Virus record (IMG/VR): IMGVR_UViG_3300022934_000231 | Location: 1-21,896 of that record | Origin: a virus | Reading direction: 5' to 3' (one strand) | Length of the DNA: 21,896 nucleotides | Part shown: positions 8,412 through 16,643 of the stretch, piece by piece | How positions within the stretch are numbered: position 1 is the stretch's first letter | How the letters are laid out: each line of letters opens with the position of its first letter | The notes under the pieces: model-generated | What the model saw: the letters and a program-made list of their open reading frames with translations, nothing else | What the model was told of the DNA's origin: nothing | Databases searched by the model: none | Position numbers and translations under genes: made by a program

Positions 8412-8708
8412 CTATGTTGTTACCACGGCCACAGACCCAACGGCACCAGTGCCAGACGATCCACGAGCATGAGGAGTGTTTGCTTGGGTAATCTTAACAT
8501 ACCCGCCATGATTAAAGATAGTCCCAAGCTCCAATCCAAAGTCATCCGTTTGCAAGTTCGTAAACACACCAAAAGTATTTCTACCTTCCCCGGGATTTTG
8601 AACCTGCTGCACATAAATAGAAAACGCGCGAACCACTTCAGAAATATACTGCTGATTGTACTCTTTAGGCGCGTTTGGGAAATAAGGTATGGCAAGATTG
8701 CGTGACAT
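8412..8708 (-). CDS. Small conserved tail-associated protein
   Basis: 98 residues. The start overlaps the stop of the nozzle gene (TAATG). The N-terminal half (NLAIPYFPNAPKEYNQQY, then VVRAFSIYVQQVQNPGEG) and GTIFNHGGYVKI match a small protein I recall beside nozzle genes in marine phages, where it lacks a known role. The C-terminal residues GSSGTGAVGSVAVVTT look like one copy of the 22-residue module repeated in the protein at 16644-17687, and the last residues resemble the end of the 101-residue protein at 19829-20134. It is probably a structural accessory of the tail or of a fibre base. The function is inferred only. Confidence 0.88.
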   Translation of the reverse strand: MSRNLAIPYFPNAPKEYNQQYISEVVRAFSIYVQQVQNPGEGRNTFGVFTNLQTDDFGLELGTIFNHGGYVKITQANTPHARGSSGTGAVGSVAVVTT

Positions 8709-10627
8709 TATCGTTTCCCGTCTGGACGTATGTCAATGCGGGGTGAGCCTAAACGCCATCCCGTTCCAACCGCATCACTATCTATTTTAATAGCAACAGA
8801 ACGGCCCCGTAAGCGAACGTGCGCATCTTGCGTAAATTGCTCAACGGGCACCGAAGCCGTTTTTTCTACCGCCTTACTATTAGTTTGCAGATATGCGCCG
8901 CCCGGAAAGTTTCTTGTTTTCAAAGTAAAATTAGCGGTAGGAGTTTCTGCGGTGGAGTCCCTGAAGGTCAGATCAGGTATCAAACGTCTTACAAACGAAA
9001 ACTGTTCTCCTTCTCCAATATCAAATTGACTGGACTCAATGTAAGACGTGATTGCCGTAGCAGGATTAGTGCTGCCATCATCAAACCCACTCTCGTGTGC
9101 GTACAAGTAGCCATCGTTGCTTGCTGCCGTTGGATTTTCTTCAACACCACGATCAACCCATGCGGTACGGTTTAACGTGCCATAATACCAAACGTTCTGA
9201 AGGTAATTAAAGACAACATAACGATCATTGTTTTGTGAACCTGAAGATGGGTAAAACCACCATATTTCGGAGAAGGATGAGTTAACCGAAGCAAAGCACT
9301 TTTCAGCCTGCGCGGTATTGAAATCAGAGAAAACATAATCGCGAACAGAGCAGGGCAGCGTCTGTACTCCGCCGTTGTATACATAGAACTCATTCTTACC
9401 CATCCAGTAAACAGCGTCTTGCACCGCAGCTACTGACAAAGGACTACGAATAGTAATGTTCTCTGAAATCATGTTGATGCCAAACGTAAACGGTGGCCCG
9501 ATATACTGCATGGCATGCAAAGATATATCGGTAAAGACTAGGATTTGCTGCCTTGTTTCAACTGCCGTTACGATTTTAGAACCAGAACCTATGCGGAGAT
9601 CACCTGCTGTATTTTCTGGCGTGGGTCGCCAGTCTGCAACATTTTCCTGATCAGAAAACCGTATTAACAGCGGGTCTTGTACACCAATGTTATCTAACGG
9701 GTCGCATCCGAAAGCAATGACATGGCGGTCTACGTCCGACACAATAATCTGAGCAGCTATTGTTGGGGCTAAATCGGCACCCGCAAGGTCACTGATTGCA
9801 GTTGCGCGGTTGTTGTTCAAACCCACAGAAGAATCCCAGTAGTAAATACCACCGTTAACAACGTTAATGATTAAGTCTTCACCAAAGTTATCGTGCGTCC
9901 AAATGCGAAGTTGGTCTGTAATCAAGTCAACAGTCGCAGCCGAACCCCACGCACCACGGCTCCATGCACCCGCGCCCCAACCTGTTCCAGTGACAGACGT
10001 ATCCAAACCGACATTGATTTGATACTCTCCCACAGTTGCAGTGCCGCCACTTCCTGTATCTGAAGAATTAGCCGTCACAGGGGTAGGTGTGTACTGACCG
10101 TCAATGGTGATTTGACGAAGAGTAGCTACCGCACGAGCGGTAATTGTATACGTTGAAGTGTCTGTTACTTCTTCGATCTGATATTCTTGGTTAAGAACAT
10201 CAGCCGTGATGTTGCCGCCCAAACTAACTGCATCACTGAAAGTAACAAAGTCGCCAGAAACCGCGCCATGTGAAGGGTCGTTTACTGTAATCGTAGACGA
10301 TCCATCAGTTGCAGAAAAGGTTACATCGCCCGCTCCTGTTGTGGAGCGTATTGGAGTACAGTCATAATACTCCTGACCCGACTCAACGTAATACTTTAGA
10401 TGGGTGCCAACACCTAAGTATCCAGACAGACTAAGGGTTCTCCAAGGATGCAGCGCACGACATGACCCCAAGAAAGAGGACGTACCCAACTTTGTCCAAC
10501 CGCCAATTTTTTCTGGAAAGCCCTGCCTAAAACGAACCTTGTCACAATCAAACCATCCGCCTTCATTGGTATACGAAGTCGTCTCTCTGTTGATCCCCGG
10601 TTGAAACTGCAACTTTTGTAAAGGCAT
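8708..10627 (-). CDS. Tail nozzle / P22 gp10-like DNA-stabilisation protein
   Basis: 639 residues, with GAGG 8 bases upstream of the ATG at 10627. The N-terminus (LQKLQFQPGINRETTSYTNE, then GGWFDCDKVRFRQGFPEKIG) and the later blocks (VIAFGCDPL, RFSDQENVADWRP, GSGSKIVTAVETRQQILVFT, SPLSVAAVQDAVYWMG) are typical of the beta-propeller tail hub family that includes P22 gp10 and podovirus nozzles. That family closes the tail tube below the adaptor and holds DNA in the filled head. Residues about 95-235 look like an inserted beta-rich region, ending in a Trp repeat, WGAGAWSRGAWG (217-228). The gene follows the 717-residue tail protein by 12 bases and overlaps the next gene by one. Family assignment is by recall of motifs, and I am fairly sure of it. 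Confidence 0.88.
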   Translation of the reverse strand: MPLQKLQFQPGINRETTSYTNEGGWFDCDKVRFRQGFPEKIGGWTKLGTSSFLGSCRALHPWRTLSLSGYLGVGTHLKYYVESGQEYYDCTPIRSTTGAGDVTFSATDGSSTITVNDPSHGAVSGDFVTFSDAVSLGGNITADVLNQEYQIEEVTDTSTYTITARAVATLRQITIDGQYTPTPVTANSSDTGSGGTATVGEYQINVGLDTSVTGTGWGAGAWSRGAWGSAATVDLITDQLRIWTHDNFGEDLIINVVNGGIYYWDSSVGLNNNRATAISDLAGADLAPTIAAQIIVSDVDRHVIAFGCDPLDNIGVQDPLLIRFSDQENVADWRPTPENTAGDLRIGSGSKIVTAVETRQQILVFTDISLHAMQYIGPPFTFGINMISENITIRSPLSVAAVQDAVYWMGKNEFYVYNGGVQTLPCSVRDYVFSDFNTAQAEKCFASVNSSFSEIWWFYPSSGSQNNDRYVVFNYLQNVWYYGTLNRTAWVDRGVEENPTAASNDGYLYAHESGFDDGSTNPATAITSYIESSQFDIGEGEQFSFVRRLIPDLTFRDSTAETPTANFTLKTRNFPGGAYLQTNSKAVEKTASVPVEQFTQDAHVRLRGRSVAIKIDSDAVGTGWRLGSPRIDIRPDGKR

Positions 10628-10639
10628 CCTTGTATCCTC

Positions 10640-12793
10640 TTATGGGGCCGCCGCAACAGCATAGAAAATATAAGTCTCTCCCGAATTATTGATCGTGCCA
10701 GAAGGCGCAGTAGACGCGACAACAAAGCCAGATGAGTCAGTGTCAACTACATCTTCACCTGTTGTTTCTGGGTTACTGGTATCTAGTTTAATGTAAGGAT
10801 CATTTCCTGCAACAATCCCTCGCGCACTATCCCAAACATACCAATTAGCAGTAGAGGTCGCACTTTTAACGAGCAGATATTGAGTGCCGTTTTCAAAGCC
10901 GCAGTCCACGGTAATATCGCTGCCCGTCCCTGTGTAGGAACCAACTTTGCTGATACCTTCTTGAGTAGCAAACAGGTACGCAGAATACAAACCACTCGAA
11001 TTTACATCATTCACATTGCCCACAGAAAAGACTTCTGAGGTAGGAGCGGTGCTGTTAAAGTAACTGGTGTTTGACGCCTCTGCACCATTATCGTTTAGGT
11101 TCAAATAATAGTCTTCGGGCGTGACGCTTCCATTTAAGTCTTTATGGTACACAATCCAATCCTGCGTTGAACCTGTTCGTTTAATCCACATCATTTCAGG
11201 CGTTGCACCTAAGCTATGCGAAATTGTTCTGGCAACTCCCGTTCCAAAATATGCCGCCACATCAAAATATTTTGGAGCGCGTCTCCAAGCATGCATTACA
11301 GAACCATTACTTCCACTGAGAGAGGCTATGATTGCATTCTTGTCTGTTGCGAATAAGTTATCTAAGCCCGACCCCGCACTGCTTTCGCCCGTGTAGTCTA
11401 CCGCTGCCGTTGAGTTATTCGTTTCTAAATAACCACGACCAAAACCACCCGATGTTGAAGCCCCATCGTATGGCACACCTCTAAATCGATCCACTAAATG
11501 CCTATCATAAGTGGCATCTCGACGCGTGTTCATCACCATGTCGGCAAATTCAAAGCTAGGTGCTGCCGCTGTCCCAGAGTTTGTTTTAAATACCTTAAAC
11601 AAGTCTGCAACATCGTTAAGACCGAACATCGGCCCACGTCTGACCGCTAGATAAATATAATCGCCATTACTGTTATAGTCACCAGACGTTCCCGGCACTG
11701 TAAAGCCTGTTGTGGTAAGACCAATGCCCGTGTTTGTATTCGATAAAGTCGTATCTTCGATCAACAAGTCAAACAAATTGTTTGTTTCTATGGGGCTGAA
11801 ACCACGAATGGTATCTTGAATGTGCCAAGAACCTGCTGCGTCTATACGTTTGGTAATTACAAACTGAGGCTCAAAGCCTAAATCTACGTCCAGTTCACTT
11901 CCGTTGGTCGCTTCATAGCTGCCACATTTAATGATGTCTGCGTTAGCTTCAGGGCCGAAGTCAGCGTCACCGTCATTGTGTGCGAATACATAACAGACGT
12001 AAGTCGCTGTGTTTATGTTTACAGAACTTGCAGGATTATTCCATGCAGACACATTGAAGTTAGTAGATGTAAATTTTGTTTGATAATCACTGGCTAAAGT
12101 TGATGAAGCCGTTGTGCTATTCCACTGCAAATAGTCACTTGTATCAGACCCAACATATTGCGTATCGGAATACCGTGCTGCAACAAGCCAATTACCCGCA
12201 GCGTCTGTCCTTTTAATGACCACCCAACCCGGACGGCTTCCAAGCGAATGCGATATTTCTCTACTTGTTGTTCCGTCCCCAGTGTATGTAAAGCAGTCAA
12301 AAAACTTAGCTTGATTAACAAAAGTCCAAGCAGCGAAATCAAAGTTGTTATTGTTTACAGAAGCTCTGTTTCCAACTGTGAACCCATCTGTATTAAACGC
12401 CGTAACACCCTGAGATTGCGTATCTTCTCCGGTTGTTGCATTACCACCGGATGTCCTTAGCTCCTTCGTGACACCGCGAACCGTGTCATAAAGGGCAGAG
12501 GCGGCCTGAGCGCTACCATCTGCTGCCTTGATAAAAACCAAGCCATCGTTCGTAGATAGGTCTATCCCAGTTGTAATTGTATTGCTGGTAGTGCCATCCC
12601 CCGCGTAAACATAGTTATTAAACACATGCTCAACGCCAACAACTCCGATACCCTGCGTGGGCCAAACCCCTGCTTTCTGATACTGCAACGCTTGCTGAAG
12701 CGTCCACACGCCCGGTGCCGCCGCCTGCTGTCCGTTGCTTGTCGGCTCCGTTGGGTTCTTTGTGATAATGCTTCCAAGAAAACGGCGTGTCAC
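10640..12793 (-). CDS. Large modular tail protein with GTG start
   Basis: 717 residues. The start is GTG at 12793, sharing its first G with the upstream TAG, which fits the coupled starts around it. Residues 26-45 (APGVWTLQQALQYQKAGVWP) form a short N-terminal motif like that of the adhesin at 13104-13973. The body holds four clear modules of about 100 residues, near 60-160, 168-273, 288-388 and 510-610, and a fifth at 615-717, with a degenerate stretch at about 390-505. Each starts with a strand like YTGDGTTSREISHSLG or SYTGTGSDITVDCGF, then IKRTDAAGNW or a variant, and ends in a hydrophobic strand such as YVCYVFAHND. I recall these modules from cyanophage and other marine phage tail proteins. 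It probably forms part of the outer tail or a fibre; receptor contact is inferred. Confidence 0.9.
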   Translation of the reverse strand: MTRRFLGSIITKNPTEPTSNGQQAAAPGVWTLQQALQYQKAGVWPTQGIGVVGVEHVFNNYVYAGDGTTSNTITTGIDLSTNDGLVFIKAADGSAQAASALYDTVRGVTKELRTSGGNATTGEDTQSQGVTAFNTDGFTVGNRASVNNNNFDFAAWTFVNQAKFFDCFTYTGDGTTSREISHSLGSRPGWVVIKRTDAAGNWLVAARYSDTQYVGSDTSDYLQWNSTTASSTLASDYQTKFTSTNFNVSAWNNPASSVNINTATYVCYVFAHNDGDADFGPEANADIIKCGSYEATNGSELDVDLGFEPQFVITKRIDAAGSWHIQDTIRGFSPIETNNLFDLLIEDTTLSNTNTGIGLTTTGFTVPGTSGDYNSNGDYIYLAVRRGPMFGLNDVADLFKVFKTNSGTAAAPSFEFADMVMNTRRDATYDRHLVDRFRGVPYDGASTSGGFGRGYLETNNSTAAVDYTGESSAGSGLDNLFATDKNAIIASLSGSNGSVMHAWRRAPKYFDVAAYFGTGVARTISHSLGATPEMMWIKRTGSTQDWIVYHKDLNGSVTPEDYYLNLNDNGAEASNTSYFNSTAPTSEVFSVGNVNDVNSSGLYSAYLFATQEGISKVGSYTGTGSDITVDCGFENGTQYLLVKSATSTANWYVWDSARGIVAGNDPYIKLDTSNPETTGEDVVDTDSSGFVVASTAPSGTINNSGETYIFYAVAAAP

Positions 12794-13104
12794 TATTCTT
12801 CTCCCTCAATCAAAACCCACTGCCATGTGTTGGTATCTAAATAATACGACTCACCGTCATTAGGCATAGGTGGAATAAATACGTCTCGTTGTGCGTCATA
12901 CTCACCACCTATTGTAGCAAAGTTTACACGAAAACTCCCGTTATAACTTGTCTGAACCCAACGACCACCAAAAGTTTCTTCGCAAAATGTTTTACCCAAA
13001 CTCTCCTGTTCAACGTCGTCATCATCCAAGAGAACAGCATTGTTCACCACAATAACCTGCAATATGCGGTTTGTCGTATCATCAAGTTGTGCAAAATGTG
13101 CCAT
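12793..13104 (-). CDS. Small partner protein of the second adhesin
   Basis: 103 residues, with the start overlapping the adhesin stop (TAATG). The N-terminus MAHFAQLDDTTNRILQVIVV, then SLGKTFCEETFGGRWVQTSY and NFATIGGEYD, is a small-protein family I recall from T4-like and other marine phages near tail fibres. The C-terminal PPMPNDGESYYLDTNTWQW resembles the end of the 150-residue protein at 13973-14425 (PP.P..DG..Y....T..W), which also follows a glycine-rich adhesin. Position suggests a dedicated folding or capping partner of the adhesin, analogous to tail-fibre assembly proteins. That role is inferred; the gene itself is secure. Confidence 0.88.
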   Translation of the reverse strand: MAHFAQLDDTTNRILQVIVVNNAVLLDDDDVEQESLGKTFCEETFGGRWVQTSYNGSFRVNFATIGGEYDAQRDVFIPPMPNDGESYYLDTNTWQWVLIEGEE

Positions 13105-13973
13105 TAGTAAACAATCGTCCCTGAACCTGTGAACGTATAGATGTAGAAACTACCGTCCGTTGTTTCCGTTGGAGAGCCTGTTGTAGAAGAGGCTTGACGT
13201 GTTGAGCGAAGGATAACGACACCTGACCCGCCAGACGAACCGTTATTTAAGTTTCCGCCACCGCCGCCACCGCCGCCCGTGTTGGCCGTTCCCGCAGTGG
13301 AAGGAGTCGTACCACTTGTACCCCCGCCGCCATCGCCGCCGCCACCTGAGCCGCCGCTGCCCGTGCCTTGAAGACCTGCGCCACCGCCACCGCCGCCTGC
13401 GCGGGTGACTGCACTTCCTGTAATTGAAGACGATAGACCATCGCCACCATTTCCTGCATCAACCGCAGTAGCATTTCCACCAGCAGCACTTGCACCGCCC
13501 CCGCCGCCGCCACGGCCAGCGTTACCGTCAGTATGTGCGTCACCACCATCGTTACCTTGGCCAACAGTGCCTGATCCACCGACACCTGCTCCCGCAGAAC
13601 CCGCAGAGCCGCCGCCACCTGAGCCGCCATCCCCGCCGGGCGAAGTTCTCACATTTGAACCTAAACCGCCACCTGTCGCAGTGATCGTCGTGATCCCAGT
13701 GCCTGAAATACTACTGTTAGAGCCGTTGGTATCTATACCACCACCTGCACCCACTGTAATAGTAAATGTCGTTCCACCGGGCCAAGTCTGGTCGCTTGCA
13801 GTTAAATAACCACCTGCACCGCCGCCACCATGACCTTGTGTGGATGATGCTGTACCGCCGCCGCCACCACCGCCAGCAATCACTAAATATTCAACAATAG
13901 CTTCATTAACAGGCCAGTCCGCAGAATTTTGCATCTGCGTGGCTAAGTCCCATACTCCTTGGTAATTAGGCAT
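13104..13973 (-). CDS. Glycine-rich tail adhesin (second)
   Basis: 289 residues from the ATG at 13973, which overlaps the upstream stop (TAATG); an in-frame ATG 15 bases earlier lies inside the preceding gene and is less likely. Residues 1-21 hold a short motif (GVWDLATQMQNSADWP). A beta strand (VEYLVIAG) leads into a long glycine-rich domain, about 34-245, of Gly runs broken by Ser, Ala, Asn and Thr. The end, SGVVILRSTRQ followed by SFYIYTFTGSGTIVY, is a conserved closing block of this protein type. Such domains form bundles of polyglycine II helices in distal adhesins such as Salmonella phage S16 gp38, where variable loops bind the receptor. By analogy this is a receptor-binding tip. The coding strand is extremely G-rich here. 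Confidence 0.88.
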   Translation of the reverse strand: MPNYQGVWDLATQMQNSADWPVNEAIVEYLVIAGGGGGGGTASSTQGHGGGGAGGYLTASDQTWPGGTTFTITVGAGGGIDTNGSNSSISGTGITTITATGGGLGSNVRTSPGGDGGSGGGGSAGSAGAGVGGSGTVGQGNDGGDAHTDGNAGRGGGGGGASAAGGNATAVDAGNGGDGLSSSITGSAVTRAGGGGGGAGLQGTGSGGSGGGGDGGGGTSGTTPSTAGTANTGGGGGGGGNLNNGSSGGSGVVILRSTRQASSTTGSPTETTDGSFYIYTFTGSGTIVY

Positions 13974-14425
13974 TATGTCTGCTCCCAAGTTTCTGTTTCG
14001 TCATTCCAGACATAACCATCTCCGGGGCGGGGCGAAGGTGGGTCAAAAGAACATGTCGCTTCGTTAAACGTCCAAGAGGCGTATCCGTAGTTTTCGGCAA
14101 AATCATTTTTAACGGCGTTCTGCTTTTCAAGTTTTTCTTCGTCTGTCATATCAAGAACATGCCAGACATCTTTGTAAACGCCATCCACAATTTTGTATTC
14201 AAGCCCATTGTGGTCAAAAGCTAGTGCGATATTTCCGCCTTTAGTGCTATCGAACTTTTCGTAAGCTCCTAATTTAGGTGGCTCAGAACGTACAAACTCC
14301 ATCCACCCTGAAGGCGGCCCAGAAGAAAAATCATGTTCAGGGTAAAGCTGCCGAACATTGCTTTCAAAATGCGGGTGGTCAATAAAGACGTTGTTCTCAT
14401 CAACCTTGATATACAGTTTTGCCAT
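13973..14425 (-). CDS. Small partner protein of the first adhesin
   Basis: 150 residues, overlapping the stop of the upstream adhesin and the start of the next (both TAATG). It opens MAKLYIKVDENNVFIDHPHF, continues with LYPEHDF and GWMEFVRSEPP, and has a charged helix around DMTDEEKLEKQNAVKNDFAE. The C-terminal PPSPRPGDGYVWNDETETW matches in pattern the end of the 103-residue protein at 12793-13104. I recall relatives of this protein next to fibre genes in marine phages. An assembly or chaperone function for the glycine-rich protein encoded just upstream is a reasonable inference but not shown. There is no membrane segment or enzyme motif. Confidence 0.88.
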   Translation of the reverse strand: MAKLYIKVDENNVFIDHPHFESNVRQLYPEHDFSSGPPSGWMEFVRSEPPKLGAYEKFDSTKGGNIALAFDHNGLEYKIVDGVYKDVWHVLDMTDEEKLEKQNAVKNDFAENYGYASWTFNEATCSFDPPSPRPGDGYVWNDETETWEQT

Positions 14426-15507
14426 TATACATCCGCCGTATTAGTTGAAGGAAAAGAACGAGTTGAACCCGGATATATAATCCTAACCGCGCCCCCCGCA
14501 CCATTATCGCTACTAGACGCACCGCCACCGCCGTAAGCACCACCACTACCACTAGTTGTATCTGCGCCGCCAGAACCACCATTACCTAAGTTCCCAGAGC
14601 TTACCGCAGCACCACTGGTGCCTTCGCCTTGCAGTCCAACGCCACCACCACCTGCTTGGTATCCACCCCCGCCTGCACCGCCAGAGCCTGCACCAGAACT
14701 GCCCGGATAAGCTGAAAGACCTTGGCCACCTGCGCCGGAGTAACCACCTGCACCGCCGCCGCCACCTTGTGCGGGATTGGCTGTACCACCGTCACCACCT
14801 GCACCGCCGCCATCACCCGTAAATGATCCACCGCTACCACCGGGTCGCCCCGCAGAGGAGCCGCCTTTACCGCCACCGCCGCCATTACCCGCTACGGTAG
14901 CGGTACTTACAAAATAAGAAGTTCCGCCAGCATTTCCGTCCGCATCAAAACCAGATGATCCGCTACCACCAGAGCCAACAACTACAGTGTAGCTGTTCCC
15001 AGCAGTTACGCTGTAGTTGTTTTTATAGCCTAAACCACCACCTGCACCACCCGCAGCATCATTCGTATTTGCCGTACCGCCCTCACCGCCACCACCAACG
15101 GCGACAATAGAAACAGAAGTAACACCTGTTGGGGCCGTCCAACTATAAGAACCGGGCGTGGTGTATTCATCTTGGCCTTGAACAATAGGTGTCACGCTAT
15201 TTGACGCGGCACTTCTTTCACTTGTGCCGTACACATTTTTAGCGACGACACTAATGGTATACGCGGTATTCGTCGTAAGGCCCGTGACTGTAATAGGTGA
15301 GGCCGAACCCGTAGCACCAATGGAATTTCCTGAGCTATCTTTAGCTGTTGCAATATATTCCGTAATTGCACTCGCACCTGTGTCGGTGGGTGCCGTAAAA
15401 GTGACAGACGCACTTGTTCCTGAAACTACACTTGCAGTTCCAATTGTAGGCGCATCTGGAGCCTTGATGCCATCCTGACCAATAAAGCCACCTTTACCAT
15501 ACGACAT
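14425..15507 (-). CDS. Fibronectin III plus glycine-rich tail adhesin (first)
   Basis: 360 residues, with AGGAGT 6 bases upstream of the ATG at 15507. Residues 17-109 form a fibronectin type III domain (APDAPTIGTASVVSGTSASV, ITEYIATAKDSSG, TVTGLTTNTAYTISVVAKN). Residues 113-135 start the adhesin part (YTTPGSYSWTAPTGVTSVSI), followed by a glycine-rich domain to about 340. The end GAVRIIYPGSTRSFPSTN is a conserved closing block. The layout resembles gp38-like distal adhesins with polyglycine II helices, here carried on an FN3 spacer. It probably contacts the host surface. It differs from the second adhesin (289 residues) by the FN3 domain and by its C-terminus. Confidence 0.9.
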   Translation of the reverse strand: MSYGKGGFIGQDGIKAPDAPTIGTASVVSGTSASVTFTAPTDTGASAITEYIATAKDSSGNSIGATGSASPITVTGLTTNTAYTISVVAKNVYGTSERSAASNSVTPIVQGQDEYTTPGSYSWTAPTGVTSVSIVAVGGGGEGGTANTNDAAGGAGGGLGYKNNYSVTAGNSYTVVVGSGGSGSSGFDADGNAGGTSYFVSTATVAGNGGGGGKGGSSAGRPGGSGGSFTGDGGGAGGDGGTANPAQGGGGGAGGYSGAGGQGLSAYPGSSGAGSGGAGGGGYQAGGGGVGLQGEGTSGAAVSSGNLGNGGSGGADTTSGSGGAYGGGGASSSDNGAGGAVRIIYPGSTRSFPSTNTADV

Positions 15508-15519
15508 ATATGACTCCTA

Positions 15520-15897
15520 TTAGTCAGTAATTTGCTCGTAGCTTATGACGACCTCTAGGTCGCTGGCTGTACCCGCTGTTGCGGTAATAGACATATCTTC
15601 CTCAAGGTATATTGCAGTGTTTTTATCCAACACAATCAAAGATGCATCCGCTGGTACAGAAACTGTACTAACCAACGAATATGCAGTACCTGCGCCATCA
15701 TCAGCAGAATGTACATCAATTGTAATGTCACACGCGTTTGTTCCGTCCACGTTTGAAACTTGTATCATGTTTACCTTCAAAACATTACCGCTGCTTGCTG
15801 CGTTGTTAAGAATTGTTGTTTGGGAAGTTGTTGTTAAAGCGAACTGATCGGTCTTACCTAAGATCGACGTTACGTTTACAATATTTGGTGCCGCCAT
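15520..15897 (-). CDS. Small beta-rich virion protein
   Basis: 125 residues with a strong AAGGAGAT ribosome site upstream of the ATG at 15897. It has no cleavable signal. The sequence alternates short strands (NVTSILGKTDQFALTTTSQT, VLKVNMIQVSNVDGT, DITIDVHSADDG, SLVSTVSVPADASLIVLDKN, AIYLEEDMSITATAG), which suggests a beta sandwich. I recall such proteins from many marine phages near neck or fibre genes, usually as structural proteins of unknown place. It may be a decoration, collar or fibre-base protein. Its location between the tail-fibre gene and the first adhesin favours the tail. Function is inferred. Confidence 0.88.
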   Translation of the reverse strand: MAAPNIVNVTSILGKTDQFALTTTSQTTILNNAASSGNVLKVNMIQVSNVDGTNACDITIDVHSADDGAGTAYSLVSTVSVPADASLIVLDKNTAIYLEEDMSITATAGTASDLEVVISYEQITD

Positions 15898-15909
15898 TTG
15901 TTTATCTCC

Positions 15910-16635
15910 TTAGCCGAACACAATTGCCATAGCTATGGCTTTACCAGTTGAAATACCGGGGGTGATTGTAGTGAAACCTAACGTTCCAGAGCCATCCGTC
16001 TTCAAGACCTGATTCACGGTTCCATCAGATGTCGGCAAAGTAAATGCAGTTACAAAAGACTGGAGGTTTGCATCATACGCCAACACATCCGTTCCAATTG
16101 CAACGCCAAGATTTGTTCTCGCAGTGGACGCATCGGAAGCACCCGTGCCACCATCCGCAACGGCTAAATCTGTAATGCCTGTGATGCTGCCGCCAGTAAT
16201 GTTAACGCTGTCCATAGAAAGCTGAGAACTGAAATCATACACAACAGCAGTGCTACCACCGCCGTCACAATAAACAACCTTTGTGTCGCCATCCGCTATG
16301 GTGACGTTACCACCAGAACCCTGTGTGATAATCACACTTTGACCAGAATTATTTCGCACAAAGAAGAGTTTTTCCTGATCGTTAGGTGAAACCGTTACAG
16401 TGTTTGTTCCAGACGGAGAGCCACCAAAAACCAAAACACGATACTGTCCCTCAGACAGCGCACCGTCTGTAGTGGTCAAAGTATGTGTTGTGCCGGACAG
16501 CGTAATGTCGCCCACACCAAAAACAAGTCGGTCAATGATTTGAAGGTTTAAGTTAGTTGTATCGCCCCAAGTACCGGACTGTTCACCAGTAGCTATAAGC
16601 TCAATACCACTATTTACTGTGTATGTACTAGCCAT
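15910..16635 (-). CDS. Tail fibre protein
   Basis: 241 residues, with AGGAT upstream of the ATG at 16635. The N-terminal GEQSGTWGDTTNLNLQIID (17-35) is a conserved opening in phage fibres of marine viruses. Residues 60-140 are beta-rich. Residues 158-177 (AVADGGTGASDASTARTNLG) are the classical GGTGA..A.AR.NLG element found in lambda-like and other side fibres, which forms part of a trimeric shaft. The end, TPGISTGKAIAMAIVFG, is a conserved terminal block. The protein is short for a fibre, so it may be a base or connector to which the downstream adhesins attach. Fibre identity is well supported; the exact place is inferred. Confidence 0.88.
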   Translation of the reverse strand: MASTYTVNSGIELIATGEQSGTWGDTTNLNLQIIDRLVFGVGDITLSGTTHTLTTTDGALSEGQYRVLVFGGSPSGTNTVTVSPNDQEKLFFVRNNSGQSVIITQGSGGNVTIADGDTKVVYCDGGGSTAVVYDFSSQLSMDSVNITGGSITGITDLAVADGGTGASDASTARTNLGVAIGTDVLAYDANLQSFVTAFTLPTSDGTVNQVLKTDGSGTLGFTTITPGISTGKAIAMAIVFG

Positions 16636-16643
16636 GTTTTATC

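Noticed and set aside
13405-13809. Proline-rich plus-strand open frame, and minus-strand Ala/Val-rich frames over the glycine-rich genes
   Set aside because: Low-complexity GGN codons read in other frames or on the opposite strand give long Pro, Ala, Val or Arg frames by default. They conflict with the recognised adhesins.
13974-13988. Upstream ATG that would extend the second adhesin by five residues
   Set aside because: It lies inside the preceding gene, and the ATG at 13973 shows the TAATG junction used throughout this block and starts at the recognised motif.
13250-14900. Repeated gcc/acc-rich tracts that could suggest a CRISPR array or microsatellite
   Set aside because: There are no constant repeat and spacer lengths; the tracts are coding DNA for glycine runs in two adhesins.
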